A stretch of DNA of 64,000 nt from Paenibacillus senegalimassiliensis (lineage in GTDB: Bacteria; Bacillota; Bacilli; Paenibacillales; Paenibacillaceae), in the NCBI RefSeq assembly GCF_001486585.1, contig NZ_LN909046.1, positions 434,001-498,000 of the forward strand, in the 5' to 3' direction. The notes beneath the pieces were generated by a model. The model was given only the letters and a program-made list of their open reading frames with translations, did not search any database and was not told the origin of the DNA. The translations under genes were made by a program, and so were the position numbers. Positions 18,525 to 28,034 of the stretch are shown here, piece after piece; position 1 is the stretch's first letter, and the number at the start of each line of letters is the position of its first letter.

Positions 18525-19292
18525 ATGCCAAAAGCTAATGTTCCTGTGTTGAAAACGCCGGTGCCGAAAAAGAAAGGCGGCCGGAAAATCAAGATCATTC
18601 TCATGCTGTTGTTCATCTCTTTGCTGTGTGTCCTGTTCTTCCGCTCGTCCTTAAGCAAGATATCGGTGATTACGTTTGAAGGCAACGAGTATATAACAAG
18701 TGGAGAGTTACTGCTGGCCAGTGGAGTAGAGGTCGGATCACCATTCTTCGCCGTCAGCTCTGATCATGTAGCTCAAAGGCTGGAAGAGATTCCGGCGGTG
18801 CAGCAGGCTACGGTGAACAAGACGTTCCCCGGCAATGTGAATGTGCTCATTGAGGAATATCCGATAGCGGCTTACCAGTTGACAGCCGATGGCACGTTGC
18901 AAGGGCTGCTGGCCAATGGGACGAAGGTTGAGCTTAAGAACGGCTCGATGCCGGTGGACAAGCCCATATTGACGGGCTGGGAAGCAGATGAGGTGACCTT
19001 GGCCAAGCTATGCCTGACTCTCTCCCAGATTCCGAGTGAGCTTACGGCGGATATTTCTGAAATTGTACCGTCTCCGACCTTGTCTTATCCGGACCGGATC
19101 AAGATGTACACCAGGTCCGGATTCGAGATCATTTCTGCGGTGTCTCTTCTGGCCAAAAAGGCCGGATATATGAACGAGATTTTACAGGTTCAGGACCCCG
19201 GAAGACTCACGATGCTGGACGCGGATTCCTACGTTCCGTACGAATCGCTGGAGAACGGCACTGACAGGGAAAATGATACTACTCATGAGTGA
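18525..19292 (+). CDS. divIB: Cell division protein DivIB/FtsQ
   Basis: A 255-residue bitopic protein with a basic cytoplasmic tail (KKKGGRKIKI), one membrane segment (about residues 26-45) and an extracellular POTRA domain starting near ISVITFEGNEYITSGELL. It joins FtsL and DivIC in the septal activator complex. The ATG at 18525 follows GGAGAA; a TTG at 18510 is an alternative. The ylxW-ylxX-sbp genes that separate divIB from ftsA in B. subtilis are absent here. Confidence 0.9.
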   Translation: MPKANVPVLKTPVPKKKGGRKIKIILMLLFISLLCVLFFRSSLSKISVITFEGNEYITSGELLLASGVEVGSPFFAVSSDHVAQRLEEIPAVQQATVNKTFPGNVNVLIEEYPIAAYQLTADGTLQGLLANGTKVELKNGSMPVDKPILTGWEADEVTLAKLCLTLSQIPSELTADISEIVPSPTLSYPDRIKMYTRSGFEIISAVSLLAKKAGYMNEILQVQDPGRLTMLDADSYVPYESLENGTDRENDTTHE

Positions 19293-19472
19293 AAAACAAT
19301 GTTAAAATACGTTTTATGGGCAGCTTGCCAGCCTCCCTCTTTTTTCTTCTGATTTTGCTTACAATACGTGTTCAAAAACCACTTACAAGGCAGGATCTGA
19401 GATTTGTAGATTTCAGGTACTTCATGCCTAGTTCTTTGTATAAAGTTGGAAGTCAAAAAATTTGTAGAAAAA

Positions 19473-19502
19473 AGAGGGAAAGATTGAATGGCGTTGAATA
19501 TG
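19473..19502 (+). promoter_or_regulatory. Possible sigma-H promoter before ftsA
   Basis: AGGGAAA, a 14-base spacer and GAAT fit the sigma-H pattern (AGGAWWW-12/14-GAAT). It lies in the 269-base divIB-ftsA gap, about 60 bases before the ftsA start. A sigma-H promoter raises ftsAZ expression at sporulation in B. subtilis, so the position makes sense. Nothing else is recognised in the gap. Confidence 0.35.
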
Positions 19503-19561
19503 TAGAGAGTGAATCCAACACGGCAAGTATATTTGATTGGGAAATAGGAGGTGCCAGGGGC

Positions 19562-20818
19562 TTGAGTAACAATGACATCATTGTTAGTTTGGACATCGGT
19601 ACATCCAAAGTTCGTGCTATTATTGGGGAAATTAATAATGGAACCTTTAATATTATTGGGGTTGGGTCTGCCGACTCGGAAGGCATTCGAAAAGGTGCGA
19701 TTGTAGATATTGACCAGACGGTACAATCGATTCGCAGTGCTGTGGATCATGCGGAACGGATGGTAGGTATTCAAATATCGGAAGTATATGTCGGCATTTC
19801 GGGAAATCATATCGGACTCCAAACGAGCCACGGGGTTGTAGCCGTACAAAATGAAGACCGGGAAATTGGTGAGGAGGATATCGACCGCGTTCTTAAAGCG
19901 GCCGAAGTCATTGCCTTGCCGCCGGAACGTGAAATTATCGATGTTGTAGCAAAACAATATGTAGTGGACGGGCTTGAGGGGATCTCTGATCCTCGCGGGA
20001 TGATTGGAGTACGTCTGGAAGTTGAGGCGACCATCATTACCGGCGCCAAGACAGCGATTCATAATCTACTTCGTTGCGTGGAGAAATCCGGCTTGAAGGT
20101 GAAGGATCTCGTATTGCTGTCATTGGGCTCCGGCCAATTGGCTTTGTCCAAGGATGAGAAGACTATGGGCTCTGTGCTTGTGGATATTGGCGCTGGCTCT
20201 ACCACGATCGCTGTATTTGAAAGCGGCACGATCGTATCGACATCCACGCTTCCGATTGGGGGAGAATTTATAACGAACGACATTGCCTACGGTCTCCGGA
20301 CGTTAACGGATCAGGCGGAGAAGGCCAAGCTGAAATATGGCTGTGCTTCGATTGAGGATGCAGCGGCGGACGTGACCTTCAAGGTAACGCGTATCGGCAG
20401 CAATGTGGACAAGGAGTTTACGCAGGAGGATTTGGCTGCGATCGCGGAACCACGCGTGCAGGAAATTTTCCAACTGATTCATCAGGAAGTGAAGCGTCTT
20501 GGTTACGCGGAGCAGCCCGGAGGGTTCATACTCACCGGGGGGACGGCCTCGATGCCTGGATTGCTTAAGATTGCCCAGGAAGAGCTATCAGCGTCTGTAC
20601 GTGTTGCGGTTCCCGATTATATCGGGGTTCGTGATCCTGCGTTCACAGGTGGGGTAGGCATCCTCTACAAGGTCATCAAGAATATTCGCGTGCGTAACAA
20701 CACGGGGAGCCCCAAGAAGTCGGCTAACCGGACCAAATCTCCGGGGGCGCAAGAAGCCGCACGGAATAAGACAGGCCTGATGGAACGGCTAAAAAATATA
20801 TTCAGCGAATTCATATAG
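19562..20818 (+). CDS. ftsA: Cell division protein FtsA
   Basis: The 418-residue actin-like ATPase tethers FtsZ to the membrane through a C-terminal amphipathic helix (LMERLKNIFSEFI). The phosphate loop VSLDIGTSKVRAIIGE, the second motif VLVDIGAGSTTIAVFE and FILTGGTASMPGL are present. The TTG at 19562 comes nine bases after AGGAGGT. The frame stays open upstream to 19289, but that stretch resembles no FtsA and has no better ribosome site. Genes ftsA and ftsZ are 57 bases apart. Confidence 0.94.
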   Translation: MSNNDIIVSLDIGTSKVRAIIGEINNGTFNIIGVGSADSEGIRKGAIVDIDQTVQSIRSAVDHAERMVGIQISEVYVGISGNHIGLQTSHGVVAVQNEDREIGEEDIDRVLKAAEVIALPPEREIIDVVAKQYVVDGLEGISDPRGMIGVRLEVEATIITGAKTAIHNLLRCVEKSGLKVKDLVLLSLGSGQLALSKDEKTMGSVLVDIGAGSTTIAVFESGTIVSTSTLPIGGEFITNDIAYGLRTLTDQAEKAKLKYGCASIEDAAADVTFKVTRIGSNVDKEFTQEDLAAIAEPRVQEIFQLIHQEVKRLGYAEQPGGFILTGGTASMPGLLKIAQEELSASVRVAVPDYIGVRDPAFTGGVGILYKVIKNIRVRNNTGSPKKSANRTKSPGAQEAARNKTGLMERLKNIFSEFI

Positions 20819-20875
20819 TTGGTTCTGGGATGATAAACGGGCCATCCACGCACATTGAGGGGGAGATGGAAGAGT

Positions 20876-22024
20876 ATGTTGGAATTTGATTTTGAAATGG
20901 AGAGCTTGGCTCAAATCAAGGTTATCGGAGTTGGCGGCGGTGGAAGCAATGCCGTCAACCGGATGATTGAAAATGGTGTACAAGGCGTAGAATTCATTAC
21001 GGTGAATACAGATGCGCAAGCATTGCATCTGGCCAAATCCGAGCATAAATTGCAAATCGGAGACAAGCTTACGCGTGGACTCGGAGCCGGAGCCAATCCG
21101 GAGGTCGGCAAGAAGGCGGCTGAAGAATCCCGTGATTTGATTGCGAATACGTTGAAGGGTGCGGACATGGTGTTCGTTACCGCTGGAATGGGCGGTGGCA
21201 CCGGTACGGGTGCTGCGCCGGTCATCGCTGAAATTGCCAGAGAGTGTGGAGCGCTGACGGTTGGGGTAGTTACGAGACCGTTTACGTTTGAAGGACGCAA
21301 GCGTTCTTCCCAGGCTGTACTGGGTATCGAAGCTTTGAAGGAAAAAGTGGACACGCTGATCGTTATTCCAAACGATCGCTTGCTTGAAATCGTGGACAAG
21401 AAGACACCGATGCTGGAAGCATTCCGTGAAGCGGATAATGTCTTGCGTCAGGCGGTACAAGGTATCTCTGATCTGATTGCCGTACCTGGCTTGATCAACT
21501 TGGACTTTGCTGACGTGAAGACGATCATGACGGAACGTGGATCGGCTTTGATGGGAATTGGACTGGCTACTGGCGAGAATCGTGCGGCTGAAGCAGCACG
21601 CAAAGCGATCATGAGTCCGTTGCTGGAGACTTCCATTGAAGGTGCTCGTGGCGTAATCATGAATATTACTGGCGGGGCGAACCTGTCGTTGTATGAGGTC
21701 AATGAGGCCGCTGAAATCGTTATTGCTGCTTCCGATCCGGAAGTAAATATGATTTTTGGTGCCATCATTGATGAGGATATGAAGGAAGAGATTAAGGTGA
21801 CGGTCATTGCCACCGGATTCGAGCATAAGGATATGAGTCATCTGAACCGCAAACCGACAGCTACGGCTCCGGGTGCTCCAGGTACCTCAAGTGCTCCAAG
21901 TGCACCGGAATCCCAAGATAACCGTCAGGCTCCGTCGTTGAGACCTTTTGGAAACTCATCCAACAGTGATCAACTGGACATTCCGACATTTCTGCGCAAT
22001 CGTTCCCGGAATAATAACGAGTAG
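20876..22024 (+). CDS. ftsZ: Cell division GTPase FtsZ
   Basis: The 382-residue tubulin homologue polymerises into the Z ring. [17 protein letters not shown], the GTP signature [12 protein letters not shown] and the T7 region [11 protein letters not shown] are clear. A variable Pro/Ala/Ser linker (about residues 320-365) precedes the conserved C-terminal peptide [10 protein letters not shown], which binds FtsA and SepF. The ATG at 20876 follows GGGGGAGATGG. A terminator ends the cluster at about 22086. Confidence 0.96.
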   Translation: MLEFDFEMESLAQIKVIGVGGGGSNAVNRMIENGVQGVEFITVNTDAQALHLAKSEHKLQIGDKLTRGLGAGANPEVGKKAAEESRDLIANTLKGADMVFVTAGMGGGTGTGAAPVIAEIARECGALTVGVVTRPFTFEGRKRSSQAVLGIEALKEKVDTLIVIPNDRLLEIVDKKTPMLEAFREADNVLRQAVQGISDLIAVPGLINLDFADVKTIMTERGSALMGIGLATGENRAAEAARKAIMSPLLETSIEGARGVIMNITGGANLSLYEVNEAAEIVIAASDPEVNMIFGAIIDEDMKEEIKVTVIATGFEHKDMSHLNRKPTATAPGAPGTSSAPSAPESQDNRQAPSLRPFGNSSNSDQLDIPTFLRNRSRNNNE

Positions 22025-22051
22025 ATAGAAATTACCGTTTCGTCTTCCCCG

Positions 22052-22086
22052 AGACCTTGGCCCCCAGTGGGCTAAGGTCTTTTTTG
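22052..22086 (+). terminator. Rho-independent terminator after ftsZ
   Basis: A GC-rich stem (gaccttggcccc with gggctaaggtc) is followed by TTTTTT. It closes the dcw transcript. Confidence 0.85.
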
Positions 22087-22154
22087 CAATGATTTACCCC
22101 TCTAGATTTTCTCCACAGGAATTGGCTGGTTCCTCTTTCTTTACTATCTCTATC

Positions 22155-22221
22155 CTCGACAAAATTAGTGGCTTTTTGCTTGCAATTTTAGACAGACTTT
22201 ATAAATGTTTCTCTTTATACT
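22155..22221 (+). promoter_or_regulatory. spoIIG promoter with Spo0A box and wide spacer
   Basis: TAGACA (22189-22194) and TATACT (22216-22221) are 21 bases apart, which is wider than a normal sigma-A promoter. The B. subtilis spoIIG promoter has this same odd spacing and needs Spo0A~P. A reverse-strand match to the 0A box (TTTGTCGAG, 22155-22163) lies 26 bases upstream. The spacing, box and gene context agree. Confidence 0.6.
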
Positions 22222-22246
22222 GATAAGCATCTCCCCAGGCAGGTGA

Positions 22247-23230
22247 ATGCCGTTGATAGTCTATATCGATCTCATATTCGCTATGAACCTAGCCATAGAT
22301 GCTTGTTTGTTGCTGGCTACGGCATGGCTACGCAAGCAGAGGGTTATTCTCTGGCGCGTCATTCTCTCGGCTGTGGTGGGAGCTTTATATGTGGTGATGA
22401 TGTTTTTACCGGAACTGGATTTTATGTTTACTTTTCTGGTGAAGTTTCTTTTCTCTGTCATCATGCTGTGGGTCGCCTTCGGATTTGGAAGCTTACAAAA
22501 TTATTTAAGAAATATGGGCGCGTTCTATATCGTTAACTTTGTGGCGGCCGGCGGTATTTTGGGCATTCATTATTTGCTGCAGGATAGCGGAGAAATCTGG
22601 AGCGGAATTTGGTATTCGGCTTCCGGGGGCCTTGGCTTCTCGTTGCAAATCGGCACGGTCTTTATGCTAGTATGCTTCTTCATTGTGTTGCTATGGTTCC
22701 GGCGAGTCATGGCCGCCAGGCAAAGGCAGGAGAGGATCAACACCTTTCTGGCGGAAGTCGAGGTGCATCTGGAGGGGCTGGTGGTTGCTTGTACAGGTCT
22801 GATTGATACAGGGAATCAGTTGTCCGATCCGCTTAGCGGCTTGCCGGTGATAGTGATGGAGGCGTCGTTGTGGGAAGAGGTTCTACCTGCTGCCTATCAG
22901 GGAAAGCTGGCTCATGAGCGAGCGGACAACCTCATTCTCGAATGGTCCGAGGCCGAGGCTTTTCCTTGGCCCCATCGGTTGCGCCTGGTTCCTTACCGGG
23001 GCGTAAACAGAAATGCCCAATTCATGCTGGCTCTAAAGCCGGATGAGGTAACAGTACGTTTGGAGGGGTGCGTGTACCGGTCCACACGTGTATTGATTGG
23101 TTGGGATGGCGGCCGTCTATCGGCAGAAGGTACTTATCGGGCTATTATTCATCCAGCCCTGGTTGAAACGGCGGAAGCGGGAGAGACGAGCGATTCTATG
23201 CTGAATGCCGTCAGCAAAACGGGAACGTAA
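22247..23230 (+). CDS. spoIIGA: Sigma-E processing aspartic protease SpoIIGA
   Basis: A 327-residue membrane protease that removes the pro-sequence of sigma-E in the mother cell when signalled by SpoIIR. Five hydrophobic segments fill the first 150 residues, followed by a cytoplasmic aspartic-protease domain with the catalytic motif CTGLIDTGNQLSDP. The ATG follows AGGCAGGTG. It lies 18 bases ahead of its substrate gene sigE, as in other endospore formers. Confidence 0.93.
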   Translation: MPLIVYIDLIFAMNLAIDACLLLATAWLRKQRVILWRVILSAVVGALYVVMMFLPELDFMFTFLVKFLFSVIMLWVAFGFGSLQNYLRNMGAFYIVNFVAAGGILGIHYLLQDSGEIWSGIWYSASGGLGFSLQIGTVFMLVCFFIVLLWFRRVMAARQRQERINTFLAEVEVHLEGLVVACTGLIDTGNQLSDPLSGLPVIVMEASLWEEVLPAAYQGKLAHERADNLILEWSEAEAFPWPHRLRLVPYRGVNRNAQFMLALKPDEVTVRLEGCVYRSTRVLIGWDGGRLSAEGTYRAIIHPALVETAEAGETSDSMLNAVSKTGT

Positions 23231-23248
23231 TATGGGAGGACAGAGGAT

Positions 23249-23971
23249 ATGCGTGTAAAGTGGAAAATGATGCTGCAACTTCAATACTACCGGTTACTGT
23301 TTCTTTTGGGACTAAAAAGCGAAGAAATCTATTATATCGGCGGAAGTGAAGCACTGCCGCCCCCACTGACGCGCGAAGAGGAGGAGTATCTGCTTCAGCG
23401 CCTTCCAGGCGGGGACTCAAGCATTCGGGCAATGTTGATTGAGCGTAATCTGCGTCTGGTCGTTTATATTGCTCGTAAGTTCGAGAACACAGGGATCAAT
23501 ATTGAGGACCTGGTGTCCATTGGAGCCATCGGTTTGATCAAGGCGGTAAACACCTTTGACCCGGAGAAGAAGATCAAACTGGCTACCTACGCCTCTCGTT
23601 GCATTGAAAATGAAATTTTGATGTACCTGCGGCGTAACAGCAAAATTCGTAGCGAGGTTTCTTTTGACGAGCCGCTTAATATCGACTGGGACGGCAATGA
23701 ACTGCTGCTGTCAGACGTGCTTGGCACGGAGAATGATACGATTTATCGCAATATTGAGGAGCAGGTGGATCGGAAGCTCTTGCACAAGGCATTGGACAAA
23801 TTAACCGAGCGGGAGCGAATGATCATGGAGCTGCGATTTGGCCTCGTAGATGGTGATGAGAAGACGCAAAAGGATGTGGCTGATCTGCTGGGCATTTCAC
23901 AATCTTATATTTCCAGACTAGAAAAGCGTATCATTAAACGGCTGCGCAAGGAATTCAACAAGATGGTATAG
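23249..23971 (+). CDS. sigE: RNA polymerase sigma-E factor (mother cell, early)
   Basis: This 240-residue sigma factor directs early mother-cell transcription. The N-terminal 27 residues form a hydrophobic pro-sequence, and the cut site lies in front of [12 protein letters not shown], the same location as in B. subtilis. Region 2 ([29 protein letters not shown]) and region 4 ([19 protein letters not shown]) are clear. The ATG follows GGAGGACAGAGG. Confidence 0.96.
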   Translation: MRVKWKMMLQLQYYRLLFLLGLKSEEIYYIGGSEALPPPLTREEEEYLLQRLPGGDSSIRAMLIERNLRLVVYIARKFENTGINIEDLVSIGAIGLIKAVNTFDPEKKIKLATYASRCIENEILMYLRRNSKIRSEVSFDEPLNIDWDGNELLLSDVLGTENDTIYRNIEEQVDRKLLHKALDKLTERERMIMELRFGLVDGDEKTQKDVADLLGISQSYISRLEKRIIKRLRKEFNKMV

Positions 23972-24036
23972 CCGGAATAAAAATGCAGTCCGGGGAGATA
24001 CTGATCATTAGTTTCTCCTTGGGAGGTTAAGACACG

Positions 24037-24819
24037 ATGACCCGAAATAAAGTTGAGATTTGCGGCGTAGATACCGCCAAGTTACCTGTACTGACCAATG
24101 TGGAAATGCGAGAGCTGTTCCGCTCCTTGCAGCAGGACCACGTAAGATCCGCCAGAGAAAAGCTTGTCAATGGCAATCTGAGGCTCGTACTGAGTGTTAT
24201 CCAGCGATTCAACAATCGCGGGGAATATGTGGACGACCTGTTCCAGGTCGGCTGTATCGGACTCATGAAAGCCATTGATAATTTTGACTTATCGCAAAAC
24301 GTGAAATTCTCTACCTATGCGGTGCCGATGATTATCGGTGAAATCCGCCGGTACTTGCGGGACAACAACCCGATTCGGGTATCCCGTAGCTTGCGTGACA
24401 TTGCTTATAAGGCTTTGCAAATGCGGGATAGCTTAACCAACCGCAATTCACGTGAGCCTACGATCTTTGAAATTTCCGAGGCGCTGGGGATACCGAAGGA
24501 AGACGTCGTATTTGCCTTGGACGCCATTCAGGACCCCGTCTCCTTGTTTGAACCGATTTATCATGATGGGGGCGACCCGATCTACGTCATGGATCAAATT
24601 AGTGATGACAGGAACAAAGATGTCTCCTGGATCGAGGAGATTGCACTTCGCGAAGCGATGCAGCGGTTAGGCAGACGTGAGAAGATGATCTTGTCCATGC
24701 GCTTCTTTGAGGGAAAGACGCAGATGGAGGTGGCCGACGAAATTGGCATCTCCCAGGCTCAGGTCTCCCGGCTTGAGAAGTCCGCCATTTTACAAATGCA
24801 GAAGCATGTGAAGTCGTAG
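24037..24819 (+). CDS. sigG: RNA polymerase sigma-G factor (forespore, late)
   Basis: A 260-residue sigma factor for late forespore genes. The start VEICGVDTAKLPVLTN is characteristic of sigma-G, and it carries regions 2, 3 and 4 (MEVADEIGISQAQVSRLEK). It has its own ribosome site (GGGAGG) and sits 65 bases after sigE. It can be read through from the spoIIG promoter; no clear sigma-F or sigma-G promoter could be placed in the short gap. A terminator follows. Confidence 0.95.
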   Translation: MTRNKVEICGVDTAKLPVLTNVEMRELFRSLQQDHVRSAREKLVNGNLRLVLSVIQRFNNRGEYVDDLFQVGCIGLMKAIDNFDLSQNVKFSTYAVPMIIGEIRRYLRDNNPIRVSRSLRDIAYKALQMRDSLTNRNSREPTIFEISEALGIPKEDVVFALDAIQDPVSLFEPIYHDGGDPIYVMDQISDDRNKDVSWIEEIALREAMQRLGRREKMILSMRFFEGKTQMEVADEIGISQAQVSRLEKSAILQMQKHVKS

Positions 24820-24829
24820 AAGTTGAACC

Positions 24830-24850
24830 GGCCCCGTTAGGGGCCTTTTT
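24830..24850 (+). terminator. Rho-independent terminator after sigG
   Basis: GGCCCC and GGGGCC pair across GTTA and are followed by TTTTT. Confidence 0.85.
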
Positions 24851-24968
24851 CATGTTGAGGGAGGCAAAGGGTTGTGAACAAGGCCACACCGCAGGGGGCA
24901 ATTTCTCTGTATCATGGAAGGGAGGGGTAAGCTCCGAACGTAATATGAAAGGGTGGAGGGCGAACAAC

Positions 24969-25781
24969 ATGAACTATTGCATAGGTGAGTTTTCTTCACT
25001 GCTGGGGATCTCCAGAGATACGCTGAGATTGTATGAGAAGCATGATATCGTCAAACCGATGAAAGACGAGAATAACAACTACCGTTATTTTAACGACCTG
25101 GATGCCCGGGATATGCTCATGAGCCGGTGGTACCGCAGCCTGCAAATTCCTTTGCAGGACGTAGCTCAATTGATTAAGGAGTCTCCATTGGAGATGATTC
25201 TTGATAGCGTAGAGGAGAGCAGAAGCCAACTGGCTGAAGAGATTCGCCGAAGTACCATGCTGCTGGGCAAGCTTGATGAGCTGGCCAAGCAAATTCAGGG
25301 CATCGAAGGTAATCTTCTGCAATGTAAGCTGAAGGGGAGACCTGGATTATACCGAATTCAACAGACCGACAAAAATAACTTGCTGGATACCAAAGGCACC
25401 GAGGGAGTTATCAATACGTTGATGGAGTGGTTGCCCTATACCTTCTATTGCTTTCGTATTGAGCGGGAAGTGTTCGTTTCGGAATCGTTCAGCCTGGATT
25501 ATGGTTGGGGCCTGACGATCTCCGAGGAGGATGTCCGCTTATTAGATATTGAGCTGGAAGAAGGGATACTGGAATATATTCCGCCTTCCACTTGTTTGTC
25601 TGCAATCATTCTGTCACCTAATGAGGAACACTTTACGAAGGATGTTCTCCAATTCATGATAGATGCTCTGGAGGAGCAAGAGCTAGCTGTGGCTGGTGAC
25701 GTAACCGGGAGGTTAATGCTGACCGAGAAGAGGGATGGGGCCAAGCGCTCCTACCTCGAGATCTTAATTCCTGTAGAGTAG
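24969..25781 (+). CDS. MerR-family regulator with GyrI-like effector domain
   Basis: A 270-residue regulator. The N-terminal winged helix (YCIGEFSSLLGISRDTLRLYEKHDI) and YRYFNDLDARDML are typical of MerR proteins. A coiled-coil dimerisation helix follows (about residues 80-115), then a C-terminal domain resembling GyrI-type small-molecule binding domains. The ATG at 24969 follows GGGTGGAGGG; other ATGs upstream lack good sites. It lies 148 bases upstream of a secreted flavoprotein and the gap holds a MerR-type promoter, so that gene is the likely target. The inducer cannot be told. Confidence 0.85.
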   Translation: MNYCIGEFSSLLGISRDTLRLYEKHDIVKPMKDENNNYRYFNDLDARDMLMSRWYRSLQIPLQDVAQLIKESPLEMILDSVEESRSQLAEEIRRSTMLLGKLDELAKQIQGIEGNLLQCKLKGRPGLYRIQQTDKNNLLDTKGTEGVINTLMEWLPYTFYCFRIEREVFVSESFSLDYGWGLTISEEDVRLLDIELEEGILEYIPPSTCLSAIILSPNEEHFTKDVLQFMIDALEEQELAVAGDVTGRLMLTEKRDGAKRSYLEILIPVE

Positions 25782-25813
25782 GCTGACGATACCGATTTGA
25801 TTTGAACGCCCTA

Positions 25814-25844
25814 TTGACCTTGGTGTTGGACCAAGGTTTATGCT
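25814..25844 (+). promoter_or_regulatory. MerR-type promoter and operator
   Basis: TTGACC (25814-25819) and TATGCT (25839-25844) are separated by 19 bases, the stretched spacing used by MerR activators. The spacer contains a perfect dyad, ACCTTGG and CCAAGGT around a seven-base centre (25817-25837). It precedes the flavoprotein gene by about 85 bases. Confidence 0.8.
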
Positions 25845-25929
25845 TTGAAGAGAAGCTCGTTTTTAGCTAGATATATGTGAAAATAATCACATTAGCAAGG
25901 CTTCAATAAGCAATAGGGGGAGAAAGGCA

Positions 25930-27870
25930 ATGCGCAGCAAAGGAATGAACAAGGTGCTTCTGCTTACGATTTGCATGATACTGATCGTATCTGTGCTTAG
26001 CGGATGTATGGGCGGGAAGCAGGGTGAAGGAGATTCGAACTCCTCAGCGGCGTCCTCATTCAAGGCAGGTACCTACACGGGGGAAGCGGAAGGAAAAGAT
26101 GGCACGATTAAAGTAGAAGTCACGATGGAGAAGGTTGATGAAATCAAGGATATCCAAATTGTAAGTCAGACGGAAACGGAAGGACTCGGGGACTCTGCCT
26201 TGAATAAAATGAAGGAGCAGATTTTGTCCCATCAAACGCTGGCTGTGGATGCTGTAAGTGGAGCCAGCTTGTCCAGTAACGCCTTGCTTAGTGCGGTGGA
26301 GGATGCCGTCAAGAAAGCAGGCGGTGATTTGACTGCCTTGAAGAGCGAGGGTGTTAAGAAGGCGGGCGAAGGTAAAACAGAGCAATTGCAGGCCGACGTC
26401 GTTGTGATTGGCGCAGGCGCTTCCGGTGTATCTGCAGCGGTTACGGCAGCAGACAAAGGAGCCAAGGTTGTTATTATCGAGAAAACAGCGGTCATAGGCG
26501 GTGCCAGCAACCTGTCTTGGGCGGGTAAATTTTATAATTCCTCAGCCGCGATAGAAGGTGGCTTGAAGGTCAATGTAGAGAAGGAAATTGCGGATTGGAT
26601 CGTAAATAACCATTGGCGGGTAGATGCGGCCAGCTTGCGTCAATATGTCACTAAATCCGGTGATACTTATGATTGGCTAAAGAGCAAGGGATACGTGACT
26701 ACGTTCATGAACTTTGGCGGAGAACAGCTTCATGTGCTTCCAGCTTATGAGACTCGCGAAGAAACGCTTCGCAACATGCTGGCCAGCTCTGTGGAGCAAG
26801 GCGGGGGACAGGTAATTACTGAAACGACGGCCAAGAAGCTTATTACGGATACCGAGGGTGTGGTAACCGGCGTCATCGCCGAGAAGGCAGACGGAACAAC
26901 GCTAGAGATAACGGCTAAGAGTGTCGTTATGGCGACGGGCGGATATGCCGGTAATAAGGAAATGGTGAAGGAAGCCTTTGGCTTTGAAGGAGTCAACGGC
27001 GGGCTCGGGCAGAACATTGGCGAAGGCCTGGAAATGGCCTGGGAAGCAGGCGCCAAAGTGCCGGACAATTTCGGCGGACAGATGCTGCATCAAACGTTGG
27101 CAAGAGCAACAAGCAATTTGAAGAAGGAATATTCATCCTTTGAAGCGAGCTACCCGGTAATGCTTAGCTATTTACCGACGCTGATGAATGTGGGCCCATC
27201 GGGCGCTCGTTTCAGAGATGAAGCCACGACCTTGACGGCTGTAGCAGCGGCGAATACGAGTGCATTCAATGGGCCGTATCATCTGGTGGTTGTGTCGCAA
27301 TCTCAGCTAAAAGCGCTGGAGACTCAAGGTATGAATGGCATTAAAGCGCCAAGTCTGCCGGGAATGCCGCCTGAATTCTATGCTGATTTTGCGGATCAAT
27401 TCAAATTGGACACCCCATGGACGAATGTAGAAACGGTGTTCGAAGCGATGGTCAAGAACGGCGACGGCTACAAGGGGAATACGATTGAAGAACTGGCTCA
27501 AAATGCTGGAATGGATGTAGAAGTGTTCAAGGATGCATTTGAGCAATATACAGAAGCTACACAAAGCGGTGTGGACAGTGAATTTGGCAAGTCCAAGGAA
27601 TATCTGCAACCTATGGGAGAAGGACCTTACTACGCTGTGATTGCCGAAATTAATAACCTGGGTTCTGTTGGCGGCTTGCTGGTCAATAGCAAATTCCAGG
27701 TACTCAATGACAAGCGGGTACCGGTCAAAGGCCTGTATGCAGTCGGTTTGGAATCCGAAGGAGTATTGTATAACGATACTTATGTGGGCAACGGCGTAGG
27801 TATTGGTTATTCCTTTACATCAGGTCGCCTTGGTGGCGAGAGTGCGGCAACTGGTGCATTAGGCAAATAG
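25930..27870 (+). CDS. Secreted FMN-binding/FAD-dependent fumarate-reductase-like lipoprotein
   Basis: A 646-residue exported protein. A signal peptide ends in a lipobox (VLSGC, Cys26). An FMN_bind domain follows (about residues 40-135) with DAVSGASLSS, where the last serine is where covalent FMN is normally attached. The rest is an FAD domain of the fumarate reductase/urocanate reductase type (VVVIGAGASGVSAAVTAADKGAKVV; GGASNLSWAG; late YVGNGVGIGYSFTSGRLGGESA). It would take electrons at the cell surface and reduce an unknown enoate-like acceptor. Relatives in Gram-positive bacteria take part in extracellular electron transfer. No apbE or quinone-dehydrogenase gene is nearby. Preceded by a MerR promoter and followed by a terminator. 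Confidence 0.85.
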   Translation: MRSKGMNKVLLLTICMILIVSVLSGCMGGKQGEGDSNSSAASSFKAGTYTGEAEGKDGTIKVEVTMEKVDEIKDIQIVSQTETEGLGDSALNKMKEQILSHQTLAVDAVSGASLSSNALLSAVEDAVKKAGGDLTALKSEGVKKAGEGKTEQLQADVVVIGAGASGVSAAVTAADKGAKVVIIEKTAVIGGASNLSWAGKFYNSSAAIEGGLKVNVEKEIADWIVNNHWRVDAASLRQYVTKSGDTYDWLKSKGYVTTFMNFGGEQLHVLPAYETREETLRNMLASSVEQGGGQVITETTAKKLITDTEGVVTGVIAEKADGTTLEITAKSVVMATGGYAGNKEMVKEAFGFEGVNGGLGQNIGEGLEMAWEAGAKVPDNFGGQMLHQTLARATSNLKKEYSSFEASYPVMLSYLPTLMNVGPSGARFRDEATTLTAVAAANTSAFNGPYHLVVVSQSQLKALETQGMNGIKAPSLPGMPPEFYADFADQFKLDTPWTNVETVFEAMVKNGDGYKGNTIEELAQNAGMDVEVFKDAFEQYTEATQSGVDSEFGKSKEYLQPMGEGPYYAVIAEINNLGSVGGLLVNSKFQVLNDKRVPVKGLYAVGLESEGVLYNDTYVGNGVGIGYSFTSGRLGGESAATGALGK

Positions 27871-27906
27871 AGTTAGAGTCAGAATAATACAAGCAACAGA
27901 GACAGA

Positions 27907-27955
27907 GGAGCTGTGCCCCGGAACGATTAGCGTTCCGCCGGGCACAGCTCTTTCC
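27907..27955 (+). terminator. Rho-independent terminator after the flavoprotein gene
   Basis: A stem of about 18 pairs (gagctgtgcccc...gggcacagctc, with ggaacg/cgttcc inside) ends in TTTCCC. The tail is weak in T but the stem is long. Confidence 0.7.
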
Positions 27956-28034
27956 CTTGCTTAGGCGCATGTACGCAAAATACGAGTCATATAGTAAAGG
28001 GACGGTGAATTCGCGGGAACGGGAGGCGTATGAC

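Noticed and set aside
19289-19561. N-terminal extension of ftsA by 91 residues
   Set aside because: The stretch lacks FtsA similarity. AGGAGGT before TTG 19562 gives a normal FtsA start, and the stretch looks like a promoter-bearing gap.
23972-24036. Sigma-F/sigma-G promoter directly before sigG
   Set aside because: AATA- and CATTA-like pieces exist, but their spacing is wrong.
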